Positions 47,481-61,673 of a stretch of 64,000 bases of DNA are shown one piece after another. The stretch spans positions 11,287,764 through 11,351,763 of the forward strand of contig NC_066313.1 in NCBI RefSeq assembly GCF_022539315.1, given 5' to 3'. The position numbers and the translations under genes are program-made. The stretch is from Serinus canaria. Taxonomy: Eukaryota; Chordata; Aves; Passeriformes; Fringillidae. Each line of letters opens with the position of its first letter. The stretch's first letter is position 1. A model generated the notes under the pieces. That model was not told the origin of the DNA and searched no databases. It worked only from the letters and a program-made list of their open reading frames with translations.

Positions 47481-50400
47481 ATATCTCCTGGGCTCCACAA
47501 GATCTGGGCTTAATGGAACATGTGCAGCAGGCCTGACTTTCCTCACAAACAGGTTATCTGTATTTCATGTGTGCAGTCGCTCTGAGGTATCCCAGATGCA
47601 TCAATTTCCCTGCGTTCGCATTATCTGGGCAGAAATCCTGGACAGAAATATGGGAATCCTGCCTTTAATAGGAGCTGCACTAGGGGGAGAGGAAATGAGT
47701 ATGACACTACATTAGCATGCAGTACATTTACACTAAATTGGCTGTTGTAATCTGAGTTGAAGTCATTATTTCTGCTCTGCCTGGGCATCACTTTCTGCAT
47801 TATAACGTTATTTTAATTCTGCAGGTTATACCAGCTTGCTTTTTTTCCTCCACTTTCCAGCTGTGAGCTGTGTTGCAATTGGATTTTCATGCCATTCCCA
47901 GCTTTCTACCCCTCTAAAGTGAGAGATTACTGAATGTATGCCCCCTTTCCAATTACTAGGTGCCCATGCAAGGTGAAAGACAGCATAAACTGGAAATATA
48001 AATTGTACTTCCTTATAATACTGTATCTCTGCAATCATTTGTCACCTCCTTTGTTACTGTAAGTGTTGTGCAGAATCTCATTAGTGGTCATGCTTTCTGG
48101 TTTCTGTTCTCTGTTTTAAATCTGTTTCTCATTTCCTGGCTGTTAGTTTTTGCTTCAGGGTTGTTTTAATTTATGGTATTGTCATTCTGGCTCCTATTTG
48201 TGGTGTGAGATGATGGTCTGTGTGCATTTCTAAACAGTTCTTGTAGCTTTTCACATTCATGTAATTCTTTCTTTCAAGTACTCCCAAGTTCATGTTATTT
48301 TGCATAATGTCACTGCTGTCTGGATAAAAATTATTGCACTTTAAGCATCAGTAAAGACGATTATCATCTGATTTAGAGTATTTTGAAGTTTGCATTTTAG
48401 ATGGAGTTTTTTGACACTGGGTTTTTTCCATGCTGGCAAATGAGCAATTAAACAGCTGCACAGATGTTACTGAGGGTCTTTCATGAACATTTCATTGCAA
48501 TCTATGGGGCAGTGCAGTTTGCTGTGAGAGATCAGAACATTCAGGTTCAGCTCAGGCAAAAGAAATAAATGGCTCTTCTCTATGGCATCAAGAAATAGAA
48601 TGTTTATCATGAAATAAGAGAAAATATTTCAATAAATTGGCCCAAACCTTCTTTTTGTCTCTTGTTACTATAATTTAGTAGCAGCCATCATCCTTTTAGA
48701 AAGGAGAACGGTGTATGAGGGCTGTCAATCTCTAATATTAACTAATCATAAATTCCTCTTCCCAAGTACAAAAGTCTCTTGAAGTCATGAGGTCTTGTGA
48801 AACACTGAGAAGGGAAGAAGTATTTCCTATTTTGCTTCCCTGCTTTTGGGGCTTATATTCACATGATCATATTTTATTCCATAATCACATGGGATGAATA
48901 TGTACTCCAGTTTCATGATGTGAATACACAGATTTAAAAGCTCTGGATGTAAGAAGCATGCACTATTTGCAAGACTTCAGTAATTTGATGATGTTGACAA
49001 GTCTGATGGGTTTTTTTCCTTTTTGCATGGGTTTAAGAAAATTGTGTTTCTGTCCTGATTTACAGAGTAAAGTTCATTAATTTAGTGTTTTTTAGCACAT
49101 GTCCCCTTACTGTGACTATTTTTTAAGGCATCACAAAAACTGTCAGAATTTGCATCCAGATGGATTTCCAAAGAGGAGTGTCTGAAATCAGGAATTTCAG
49201 GTAACAGCTCTGAGGTAATTACAAGTAGAGTCCAAAATTTGTCTCATGAGCAACATGAAAACATGCAGACTGGAACAGAGTACTCTTTTAAGCTTGATGT
49301 CTGAGATCATGTAATATACATATTTAAGTAAGCTTGACGTGACCTTAGCTTTGATGGTGTTCAGATGAGCTAATGTTGGATTTGATCAGTTCTTCTGAAT
49401 GTTGTGCTTCTTTTATTTGGGCCTTTGAGCACTTCTGCTGAGAAATATGTCTTCATTTGATTGGTCCAGAAAGCAGATAGTTTTTACAGTGGTTTTTTTT
49501 GGTCCTGTGAGCATTAATAGGATAACCTTGCATTGATTTTTGATGTGATAGATAGAATAATTATTTTAGAATTATTTAGTTATGAAATACTTTGTCCGTG
49601 TTAATATTTGTTTCTGTTTTTCCTAATTTTCTCTCAGGACCAATATTTTCCAACTTAAAGAACTAATCCACTGTTTTCCTGCTTTGTCCTGAGCTTCTGT
49701 TCCTTTCACTTCTTGAGTCTGAATAAAATATTTTCTCCTTTACACTCTCTGAGGCAAACATGGGGCCAGGGGCAATACAAGAGGTATTCCCCCTTTTAGT
49801 GGGTTTGGTTTGCCATGCAAGTCACAGCACCAAACCCTCCTCTTTCAGGGCAGAAACCTGAATCTGGCAATCAGAAATTACCAATGGGGAAGTGACCAAA
49901 GGAAAAGATGCCAGAAATTTTAATATGAATAAGATGAGGTTATGTAACCACTAATTTTCACAGAAGAGGAAGCTGCGTGTGGCCATGTGCTTGTTTGGAC
50001 TTTTTCTCCCTGGAGGTTGCTCCCCTATCTTCACCACAAAACAAGCAAATAAAAATCTTACAACAGAATGCCAACATGGGAAGTATCATCCTGCTTGTTT
50101 AAAAACTGATAGTTGTAAACAGCTGGCAAACTTATACAACGAACAATGTCTGGTATCTTTGGCAACAGTGGAAGAAACTGCTCAGGATATAACTATGCAG
50201 TTACCTATTTTAGAGGAGCTGAAGATTCTGGGTAGAATCCTGGACTCCCAGACACCAGTGGAAATTGGATATTGAAGTGTGGTTCCATTCTCTATTAAGT
50301 AACTACTTCATACATAAATGTTGGGTTTAGTAACTGATGTGAGTAATTAAAAACTCAGTGCCAGATGTATCTAAGGAGACAGTCACAGCTGAACAGTGAA

Positions 50401-53400
50401 CAAGTGTCAATTTGTTAGAATCAAAAATCTAAAATTTTTAGATCAAGCCAGCCTAGGCAGTGTTGACAGATCATTGTAGCTAGGCAGCTCCTCAAACAAA
50501 AGTTGACAAGTTCAATTTTGTTAACAAATTATTTTACATCAAAATAATCTACAAAACATTGAGAACTCATCCTTCTTTTGATTTAAGTGGTCACTGGCTT
50601 TGAGCATTTCACATTCTCAGGCCAACACAGTCTGATTAAGTAATCCTCTCCATTATTTGATAATTTTGTAAATGAGGAGATGGAACAATATTACAAATTA
50701 TGAAACCTATGGGATTACACGTGCAAAGGCATGAAGTTATTTCATTAAAAAGGATAAAAAAAATGGGACCCCATTGCTGAAATTCTCTCTCTTTGGACTT
50801 GCACAGCTAAGAAAATTTGCTGCATGAGATGGCAGACCATAGTGAAAGCTGCTAATGGGAAATCCTGGAAACCTTCAATGCTGGAGCTGTCTGCAGAGGT
50901 ACTTGGACAGTCTGACAGCAAGCACTCAGCACAGAAAAGACAAATTTATTCCATAAGTCATGAGAGGGTTCTCAGGGAATAACAGAGTCACTGACCAAAG
51001 AAAATATTCAGTTCATATGCACTCTTCAGAGGGTTGTTTCTCCTCCTGGCTTGAAATGTTTTATTGCAGGTATCTGGCAATTCTGCTGTAATGGCAGTGA
51101 TACAGTGCTGAAAAAAAGAAGAAAAAAAATTGAAAGATGACAGTCTAAAAAACTTGAGTGGGACCATGAGCTACAAAGCAGTTAAAAGGGAAGAAATAAT
51201 ACCAAGATTATTTTCAAAGTCCATTAAAAATTCTGATATTAAACTATCAGCAAGAGAATTCAGATTCATTTCTGCGGTGGATACTCTGAAAGAACAGAGT
51301 CTGACCTCTCTCTCTTTTTTTTTTTTTGGAACTACTGAGCATTTGCTTCTCCTGCTGTCTTTAAATAGAAGCCTTGGGGACTTCATGCTGTTAAGAATGA
51401 GGCCTGTGATCATTAGCTGAAGGACCTGTTCATAAAAGGGATTCTTATCTGAGTCCTAGGGCCTCTTTGCATGGGGCTTTTCTTGGAAGAGAAAGGAAAT
51501 AGATAAGAAAAGAGACAGTCCAGATGCTAATTTTTTACTGATTCATCAGTCTCTGGCTAGACCTGGTGGTTTCCATGACCATTGTTCTGATCTGTTCTTT
51601 CCAGCCTTTCTCTTACCTCCACCACCTGAGACAAATCCTGTATCTGACTTTTTGTTCTCTTCCTCACTTTCTTGTCTTACCAGTCTTTTCTTATGCATTT
51701 CACTTAACATTTCTCCGATAATTATTCTGCTTCTTCCCTATCCATTTCTGCCCCTCTGCCAAGATTAAAAGAGGGGGAAATGCCTAACAACACCTCACAT
51801 ACCCTGGGAACTACAATTGTATTTGCTGCCATTCATTGATAGCTGTTCTGGACAATGGAATGGCAGAATCCAACACTGCATCCATTGGGTTACCCTGGGT
51901 TGGAGCCCTGCTGGAGAGGCACATATCCAGCTAGTTTTTGCATCCTGCCTAGCACAAAGACAGTCACACACACAGCTGGTTGTTCATTAGGTCCTATCAC
52001 AACAACCATAGCTGATACCATAGTGAATCAGTTGACCATAATTTTTTGGCTTCTGTAGCATGCAAAGATGAGTGCATTCAAAATTCACAAAATTAATTAT
52101 TACACTGCTCCGTGATTACTTTGAATTTGTAATTTCTTTCCAAGACATGAAGATTTTAATAATCCATTTAGTCACCCTTGTTCCATATCAATTCAGTGTT
52201 TGGTTAGACTCTGGGCAGGCTACAATGTTAGGGTCATTTCAACTCTTGTTTTCATTAACCATTATTATATCTGCTCCTGAAGTGTATGCAAATGAAGTGC
52301 AGTATGAATTTGTCAGAATTATTGTGACTTCATTCCATTTGTCAGGCATAGCAGGATCCTCTCTAGTTCATTGTTTTGGGAAGGCTGTTCTGCACTTGTC
52401 TCTTTAATTTCATTTTGCATGCAGGGATGGTGGTTTCTGCACTGTAGACTGTGGGGGTTTTGTTTGCTCATGGAATTACCCCTGATGGTAACTCACACTT
52501 CAGGCCTGCCTGGGTATTCCTTTGTGTCATTGTGCATGACCCATGTGTGCACCCTACATTGCTATATCCCTTTAAGAAAATAGTATTATTTATTACCACA
52601 ATAACTAAAATTCACTGTGCAAGTTGAGGGGCAGAAAATATTCTCTCTCTCCAGAGAATGCCAATCTGCACAGAAAGCAGAGCTGATACAGTAAGAAGAA
52701 AATCTCAATGGATTATTTTTTTATTCCTTTTTTACATAAATACATGATAAAGAGAAACATTGATTAGGGCAACACAGTTTTTACTTGTAGCTACATAAAA
52801 ATACTAGAAATAACTAAGCAGTATTTTGTGTTTTATTGTACACACAGAAATTTTTATCTGGCTTACTGATTAATGGGCTACAGAGAGGCTGATGATAGCA
52901 CAATGACACTCGGTCTGTAATGGTAGTTTATGTGCTTCCCACAGCTCTCCCTCACTGCTGGGCTGATTGAATAGAAGAAAAACAGATTTTACCCTGGTTA
53001 CAGTGTCCCAGGTACTATTCCTCCTCTTTACCTTCCCTATCTCCTGACAAAAAATGGTAAGTCAACATTAAGCAAAGAGGTCATTATGGTGCCAGAAAGT
53101 CAATGCACTTGACTTCTAGTTGACGGACTTCAAATGTTCCATTTCTGTTTCAAGTTTTTACAATCATTAACTTCACTGATGTTTCTCCTAATTTCTTTAT
53201 ACAGATACAAATTACGTGATACATTTCTCCATATGCTTGCCCCAAAATGTTGGGAAAGAGAAGAAAAAATCCCTAATCCAAAAACTTTTGATAGAAAAGG
53301 AGAAGAGGGTTTGAGTTTGGAGAAATCTATCAAAGCAGAAGGGCAAGCAGCAAGGAAAGCAGACAAGAACACCTTTGCTGTCTGGGGATATCCATCATTT

Positions 53401-56400
53401 CCTGGCCTGTCCTGTGATGGAGGATTTCTGCTCCCTGGCCAGGCAGGCACTGCACCCAAGTGCAGCAAGGGAAGAGTGAGTCTTCCCTCTATGCACAGTC
53501 TCTGCAGGAATCCAGATGCTGTCAGGACTCTTCTGGTACTCTCCAGGAAAAGGTTGACTTCTTTTCCCTTCCCCCTCCCCAACTGAGATTATTTAAAAAA
53601 TCTGCCGTGTGGGTTGACAAATTTTAACATAAATTATGTAGCAAGTGACTTACAGTTATTAATACTGAAATTAAGAGACCCAAACAAGCTTGCTCATTTT
53701 GCTGTGAGATATCCAAGTTTTAAACAATCAATGTTTCATGAGCCCATAATGGACCAGGTCAAAAAAGCTTTATGCACTCAACAAAATCGAAGGGATTCTA
53801 CTGTGGTATTACATTAAGGCAGTGTTTATCTGCTGTTTCCACCTTCAGAGTGTCATGCATTAAGAAAAGAGTTTGCCATAAGTAGGACCTATTTCCTTCT
53901 GGAGTGCAATATGATTGAAAGTTTTATAATCCAGTCTGAAAATGTTCGTAGAAGAAATTCCATTTTGAGGCAAACCAGAGCCTAAATGTCTCAGTTTTTA
54001 TTGTGCTTATTATGACTATCATAGGTAGCCTAACAGAGATTCACTTTCAAACTCATAGGGTACCAGACTGAAGCCTGATGGGTTGCTTTGGATTTGTTTG
54101 GTTTCTTTATTTGTCAGGAGAGGGTATGGATTTCTTCATCTAAAACTGAATCAAATAGCAGGTAACACTATTTCCTCTTTCTCCAACACTTCACACACAC
54201 CTTTTTGCTTGACTGATAATGTGTTTAAATAAAGACTTAAAAATACCTGAAGAACAGATATTCAGCTTTTAGTGAAATTCACTGATATTTGGTTTCCTGC
54301 CTTTGAAAATTGTCCCTCTCATACTTTCATCATGTTCTGAATGGCAGAATATTTTTTTTCTTAGAAGTAAAAGCACAAACACTGTAAAAAGCTTCCCAGC
54401 TTGTCTTCAGTTAATCTTATTCCAACCATACCATTTCCAACCTTCCTCCAGGCTAAAAGGAAGGAAAAAATGAGTCTTGCCATACAGACAAATGTTGGCC
54501 AATGGAGGCTGTTCCAGTGCAAAACAGCATTCATTTCACCTAACTTTAGGCATGTGGAAATGCTTTGAGTGTGCTCTCACAACGGTGAAGAAAGAAGAGC
54601 ATCTCCCAGACAATTCATCACAGCAGTGCAAGAGCAGCTTGTCCTGAGGACTCAGTGTGGTGCATTTTAGAATGGGGAAGAGGTTTTGGACTGGCCTGAG
54701 TCTAAACAACAACCCATTTGCTGTTGGTGCTTTAGATGCACACCTGGAAGGCAGGTTCCAGCTCTGCCTCATCAGGTGGCACTGCCCATGGCTCCTCCAC
54801 AAGGTCAACCAAAGGTGGCCAAAGTTTCTCAAGGACCTCCCTAACGTTGTGCTGATGTGGGGTGGATTCCCCCACAGGAACTTTTCTGCTTCCATTTTTA
54901 AATATTTATAGAAATGTATCTTGACATCAAAGTTTTAGATAGTTAAAATTAGGTGTAAAATGAATCTCTGAAGTATGAAAGCCATTCTCAAGCATGTCTT
55001 GAACCTCAAGAGATTCAGCAGTACACATTTCTCCCTCTCTGAATTTCAGTTGTAAATTGCAGATTGTCAAATGAATAGCAAATTGCTTCATCCAGGAGCC
55101 AAATCAGCTGTCCAAAATGTTAACTGAGTCCTGCAATGAGCTCTAAAATTATTGGTTCTGTTGTAGGGCACAGGGACCTGCACAGAGAGTTAGAGCAAAG
55201 CCTCTGATTCTCACTGAGGGCACAATTCCTGAAAGAAGCCTTGGGGAAGTTTTCATCTTCTCTGAGTTTAAAAATAAAGAAATACAATACATTGCTGAAC
55301 AAGAGTCAGTGTTCAAAGTTCAGACCTCACTGTGTATACCTGCAGTTTTCAGAATAGCAGAGGATCTAATTTTTCTTCTTTTGTGCAATAAGTATTTAGG
55401 TTATTTCAATTTTATCATTCTCATTGTAGCTTTTTGATTTTAGTGTATTTCCTCATTGAATATGAGATGTAAAAATTTCATCTTCTAATATTATCAAGAT
55501 GAATTGTCTGTCTTACCAACTGGTGAGCTGAGACATTTCTGCTAAAGGTTCTCTTTGTAACCTTTCTCCTCTAAGAAATCCTATTCTGAAACGTGAAAAA
55601 GCTCTATAATGTGTTTTGTACAGGTTTTGCTTCACCTTATTAATTATTTTCAGTTTTTTCCTCTCCATTTCTCTTTTTTCCAGTGCTGCAACATTTTTAA
55701 TGCACCCAAAACAAAAAAATCTTCTCAAGCCAAGAAATACACAATACAAGAAGCAAAACAAGAGTGAAGGAAAGTATTCTAAAAATTAACCTATCCTGTG
55801 CTGCTCAGTAGGCTGAAACTTTAGAGAGTGAAGGCATAGTTTAAACACTTAAAGCAAATTTAAGATCCGAATTACTAAATAATAAAACCATTGTATATTA
55901 AAATACAGTGGATACAAAGGAGGAGGAGCTAATGAAACCATATATACAACCAAAGCAAATAATAAATACATTTTGCATAATTAGGACATAAAACTTCTCT
56001 TTCACTTATATCAGCACACAGAGTCTGAGGATTCATTGCCCTCTGTTGCTTTCACATTCAGTTACACTTAATCTCATGCTGAAGGTGATGCACTTGGTAT
56101 TTACAGACTAAACCAAGAATTTGTTCTCATCCTTTTTCAGTTGCATTTAAATTTCTTAATACTCACTGCACAGACTGACATCATGCATGCAAAGTCTTAG
56201 AAAAGCTATTTTGACAGTTTCCCTAATAGTCTTTAATTTGAAAATGGGGGATTGTTATGGAAAAAAAAGCTTTAGAAACTAAAACAGGGCTTGATGAGCA
56301 CCTGTAACAGAAACCCAGCTGATTCAGTGTTTCAGTTGTGAGGATTGTGCTTATGCCTTCATCTTCTGACTTCCCATGTCAAGTTCTGTTAAAGACAATT

Positions 56401-59400
56401 GTCTGCCTATCCTACTTGCTGCCTAAACACTTATAACCTTCAATATAGTGATCATCATTTCACCCTCTTTTTTTTTATCTCAAAGTGACATTCATCCAAA
56501 GTATTTTAAAATCCATTTTGAGGAACACTATTTTCAGAACACCTATTAAACACTGCTAGGAATGGATTGTTCACCTTCAAAGAAAAATATGCAGAAATGT
56601 TTGTTTGAGAGAATCTGTTCAGAGGAAGTCTGAGAGGAAAAAATGCCTTCTGCTTGTTCTTTTTAGGAAAAGGGAAGAACTAAGAGATTCCCAAGGTCGT
56701 TTGTTGTGAAGAAGGAAGAAAATCCTTCAAATCTTCTTGCTCCCTTGGTATTCCCTTTATAAGAATTTGTTTTACTTTTGGAAGTATGTCCCTTTTTCCT
56801 TGTTCAACCATCCATTGGAACTTTGAGTGTGTATCTTTTCAGACAATGAATGTCCAAAGTTCTGCAATAAATTATATTTATTGAGCTTTGAAATTTTGTA
56901 TGCTAGTCAATGTTCTTTCTATATGGAATTTTCCAGAGTTGCACAAATGCAGATTTTCTTTCTGGAACAACTTTATGTCACTAATGTTTCTGCCAGCTAT
57001 CATGCAGATTTATCAAAACTGTACGCATTTGAAAATCTTTGCTTTCCTGATGCTTGGTATTTCTCAGAGGTCAAAATCACTGCAAACTGTGTGAGCTTCC
57101 AAAGTCACCTTCCACTTTTGTGCCTTGGGCCTGACAGATTTAGAATTCAAGAATGTGAAATTGTCCATGTTACTAGAAGCCAGTAGATAAAAACTTGCAG
57201 GTTTTATGTGAGCACAAAACCATTTTTTGTAGAAATGATAGATAGTATTTTTTTAATGAGGAACAGAATTTTGGGATCCTAGTGGTGACAGAAAATGAAA
57301 TTTTAAAGCAAATATGCTTCCAGTTCAATCCCCTTTGACCCAGTGCTATTAGTCATTAATACCACTGAGTGTTAATTTTGAACTGTAGCATAAATTGCCT
57401 CTCTGTGTCCATGCCAGAACTATTTTTAGATAAATGAGAGATGGTTTGAATTAGAGAAACTGGACCCAGAATGGGCTTTAATACACAAAAATGTTGGTGG
57501 GTTTAGCCAGGACTTTGTTTTGGATTGTTAGACAGAAAGGACATTTGTGATCCTGTATTAAGGTCCTGCTGTACTTTCCCAGAGGCTGAAGAAGCTGCTT
57601 TTGGAGCCCAAAAAACAGCTCAGTGTCCTGGAGCAGCTGCTGCTGGAGGCCTGGCTCTGCCTTCACTCATTATCCCAGGGGTCTCATGAGAGGTCAGTGG
57701 CACTCAGGGCTCCCTAAGCAGCTCTTTGCTCACCTTTACTTTCTCTTACTCAGGGAATGGGTCCCTCCTTGGAGGAAGGCAGGGCTATGGAACTCTGCAG
57801 TTCTTCATTCCCCAGCTTTCTGTGGTCCAACAAACTCAGTGCCAGCAGCCTGGGTCTGTGTAATGCCACAATTCAGGGGCAGCAGGCCTTGTGGTGTGAG
57901 CCAAAGAAACTGTGACCTAGAGATCACTGGGAAAAAACCAGCTCCGAAGGCTTCTCCTCCATTTTCAGAAACAGAAGACACTTCAGAGGCAATGAAAAAG
58001 TACACTGCTGGAAAAAAAAAATCACATAAAACCTGAAACAGAATAGCTCATTTTAAAAAGCTTTTTTGTGTTTTATGAAACAATTTGCATTAAAATATCT
58101 CCTTTAAAAAAAAAAAAAAAAACCAAGGTCATTTGGGTATTTTTAACCTGCTTTTCAATCTGTTATTCTCAGTCTCTTTAATTCTGGTGATCTCAGCAAA
58201 CAGGCATTCACTGTCCTCCATCCACATCTTTTTTATTCATTTTTATTTCTTACCCCCTCAAATTAACTAGTGTAATGGATAATATAAACATTCCCTGAAT
58301 GCTTCAGGACCAGATTAATTCAACACACATACACACGTACACACACACACACTGGCAGGTTGCACTAATTTCCCAGTTGCTGGAAAAGTTATTGTAGAAC
58401 TGCTCTGTTTTTGGGTTGTCACCAATGAAAATGAATTGCCCCTCTGGCCCTTTGTCTCACAACATTACAAGCCAAACCTGCACAATTCAGGGGTTTTCTC
58501 TGGATAAGTTGCTAAGAGATTTGTCCCTTATGAATCAGGTTTTATTTGGACTCTTATAATTGCCAGTGATTTGAATTCTCTCCCCTACAGCTTCTTCTGT
58601 GAAGACTAATCAATAGAGTGAAATGATTTATTTGTAGCACATTAGTTATTCTTGAGGTTCATTCTTGCTTACACATCTGCATGCTGGGGATGATTACAAC
58701 TCAGACACAGTAAAATCTTTAAACGTAATAAAGCACCAGCATTTCATTTAAACAAAAATGCAGGTTTCAAGGGCCTTAATATCTCAGTTTGGTTTATAAC
58801 ACTAAAGATAGCTATATCACATTCTCTTCCTTTGGTTCATGATGTGGTCTGTTGCTAAGAAACCCTTCCTCAGGTGGCTTTGAACTTCCTCAGCATTTTC
58901 ATCTGTAGCTACACTACCTTGTCGAGCCACAGGATCCTGCTGCCACCTCGCTGGAATTTACATTCCTTGCTGAAAGTGGTACAGCCATTGTGCAGATAAG
59001 AAACTAATTCATTGGTGTGTCAGAGCACTACACTTTCCTCTTCAATATTTCTTGTCTCGTGGTTTTTAAGTGTATCATTTAAGGTTTTATGTAGGGAAAA
59101 AGTGTGCACAAGACAGAGCCAGTCATGGAATACTCCGACCTCTTCTGGACCCTCCCTTGTTTTGTGGCTTGGGCTTGTGCCATAAACAAATGAGCCTCTT
59201 CAAATCCCCAACCGTGTGCCTTCCATGGAGCTATCAGAGACTCCAACATGACAGTCTATTTCCTTGTTGTAAATCAAAATATTTGGAGGGGTTTTTTCCT
59301 TCCTCTTTTTCATTCTTCAAATGAAGCACGTCTCAGGATAGTGGCAGTGACACAAAGAGCAGACAGACTGTCGGAGGGAACGGTTTCTTTTAAATATCAT

Positions 59401-61204
59401 TCCACAGAATTTAAGTGCACTGTGTTCAAACTGGTGTCTGCTGATTGACAGCCTCAGAAATAGGTTATGCTGAACACTGAGTTCTTAACTGCAAGTGGAA
59501 TTCTGGATAAAGTAACCTATATAAACACACACCCATATGCATTTAGGTGAATGCACACTATGTTTATTCATTCAGAAAGCGCATTTGTTGTGTGTGCGTG
59601 TAATGCCATCATTGCTTTAATCATTACTTTTTTATCAATTTTGACATCCAATAAACATTGCAAAGTTCAGCACATATTGAACGAGAAATAACTCTGGGGG
59701 AATATTTATGAATTGTCAAGTTAGAGTTTGTTTTTCCAATTAGTGAACTTCAAATCAGTTCCAAAAGAAAGAAGTCATGAAGGAAAAGCTCTCCACTAGG
59801 AAAAATTAAGTCAGCCAGCAACTAGAGGATAAATTCATAGGAAAAATAAATCTGACCATTATATTATGAAGTTGCCTTATTAACTGTGTTTGTGTTATGA
59901 GATTTTCCTTCTTCCTTCTCCATTGTCTCAATAAATCTCTTTTCTTCTAACATTTTATACTTTAATATGGATATATGTTTATGATGCCACATTTCTGGAA
60001 GAATCATATCCTCATCTAAGCCTATTTGCATCTGAGAATTAATGTTTGCATATCTTGTATTTGTTAATATTGGGTCATACTCTCAACAGGTGGAAAATGC
60101 CATGTCTTCTTTGACTTTAAGGGAACTGTGCCAGGTGAATTTTTTTTCCATTGTTCCATTTCACCTGGGTTTTGAATCCTTCCAAAATACATCCTGATCT
60201 GTGAACGTGGTTTTCAAAAGTACAAAAAAGAAATTAATATTTTTCAGAAAAAGGTAGATTTCTGAATAGGCCAAAAATATCTTGGAACTGTGAACCCTAA
60301 TATTCTCTGCTCCTCCAAACTACATCTTTGTTGTGCTGCATGGCAGTTCTTTGTCTGAAAGGTTAGGGCAGGTTTTAAAATGTGCTTAGCTTGCTGTATT
60401 GTGTTTTTATTTTCAGAGAGCTAATGTGGATAAAGAAAAGAAACCAAAGCGTAGAACAAAGTTAGCTTGGATTTCCTGTGACCTTGGGGTGTTTGGTGCA
60501 AATGTCTCAGATTTAAGAATTGAATAACAGACAAATAATTTGGGGTTGATCTAATAGTTATAATTAATGCAGGGAAAAGGTCAAAACTTTATGAATTTAG
60601 CAATTAAAGTCTCAATTTCTTCATTTGCAAAAAGATACTGCTGCCAAAGGTAATTCAGTATCTACAAACACTCACATTAAAAGATGGCTGAAGTTTGAAA
60701 ACTTAGATTTCATCTTTGCTGAATAGCTAAAGAATATTATTTGAAGGATGGAAAAATAACTTAACCTGAGTAATGGGTTGAGGCATTGACTTCAGCCAGA
60801 AAAACTATATCTGAAACCAAATTTTGCAAGAGATTTTGGTATATTGTGGCTCAGGTAATTATTTAGACCCCTCACGAAAGTTAAATCAAAATGAATGTTG
60901 TCCCAAAGCTTTTGAGAGTGTGAAAAAGATGGAAGTAGAGCAGAATCTGACTCAGCTTTTTGTATTTTCTCTACCAATCAAGCATTTTGATAGAGTCAAC
61001 AGTTCCTCTGTCACATTCTGTAGAGGTTTTCTATTAAAAGAAAAACATTTAAATACTTTTCTTCTTTAGCAGGAAGTGTTTTACCGTACTCTCCAGCTAT
61101 TGCTGAAGTATGTGCTAACATTATACTCTGCTTGATTATCTATTCACCATTTCTCAATAGGATTTTCTATCTAAGACACAAATACAGTTGAGACAGGAAC
61201 ATAC
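47481..61204. other. Long unique AT-rich stretch, no gene seen
   Basis: About 13.7 kb. The largest frames are a pair of 150-codon frames, one on each strand, over 53130-53586; neither is recognised. It holds (A)17 at 58106-58122 and a short CA-rich run near 58322-58352. Parts such as 52060-52420 contain clustered homeodomain-like and octamer-like motifs (see findings). No exon or RNA gene could be supported. Confidence 0.5.
58106..58122. repeat. Poly(A) tract, 17 A
   Basis: Simple A run in unique sequence, with no associated retrocopy seen. Confidence 0.85.
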
Positions 61205-61348
61205 ATCAAGAGATGACCTGGTCCTACTCCCTGCTCAGAGCAGCCAGACCAGTTTGCCTGGGGACGTGTCCAGTCAAGTTTTGAATAACTCCAGGGGTGG
61301 AGACTCCACAGCTCCTCTGGGCAACCTCTACGAGTGTTTGATGACCCT
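61205..61348 (-). mobile_element. CR1 LINE, 3' part left of an inserted LTR, minus strand
   Basis: Reverse-complement CR1 3' region: CAGTCAAGTTTTGAATAACT near 61272, GGGGTGGAGACTCCACAGCT near 61295, and CTCTGGGCAACC near 61316, then GTGTTTGATGACCCT. The sequence is broken at 61348 by an LTR and resumes at 61674 with the next CR1 segment (GTAAAAGTGC...). The 3' terminal octamers are not seen, so the left edge is worn or deleted. Confidence 0.82.
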
Positions 61349-61673
61349 TGAGCTGGGTCTGGCTGAGATGGAGTCAATTTTTTGGGCTTTGCACTGTCAG
61401 CCAGAAAGAACCTGCCAGTGTTTGGGCACTGCTGGGCAGTGCTCCCACAGCATCGAGGCCATCAGACATTGCCTGCTGATGGGAAGCAGAGGATGAGTCT
61501 TTTGTTTGCCTCTGCTTCCATGTGTGGCCTTTGCTTTTACTCCATTAAGCTGCCTCTCACTTGGCTGCCAAATTCTTGTTCATGTGATTTTCTTCCCCCT
61601 GCATTGCTGAGGAGGGAAATGATAGAGTGGATTGGTGGGGACCTGACAACCCCCAAGGTCAAACCGTTGTGCA
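61349..61673 (+). mobile_element. Internally deleted ERVL-like solo LTR inserted in CR1
   Basis: Begins TGAGCTGGGTCTGGCTGAGA and ends near TTGTGCA, giving the TG...CA ends expected of an LTR. Inside are CACAGCATCGAGGCCATCAG near 61448, GCCTGCTGATGGGAAGCAGA near 61471, and TGTGTGGCCTTTGCTTTTAC near 61520, matching the same songbird LTR type as 1750-2150. Relative to that copy it lacks the middle, including the AATAAA signal, so it is internally deleted. Flanking CR1 bases ACCCT (left) and ACACT or CACTC (right) may be a worn 5-bp target duplication. There are no internal viral genes. It is younger than the CR1 it interrupts. Confidence 0.7.
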
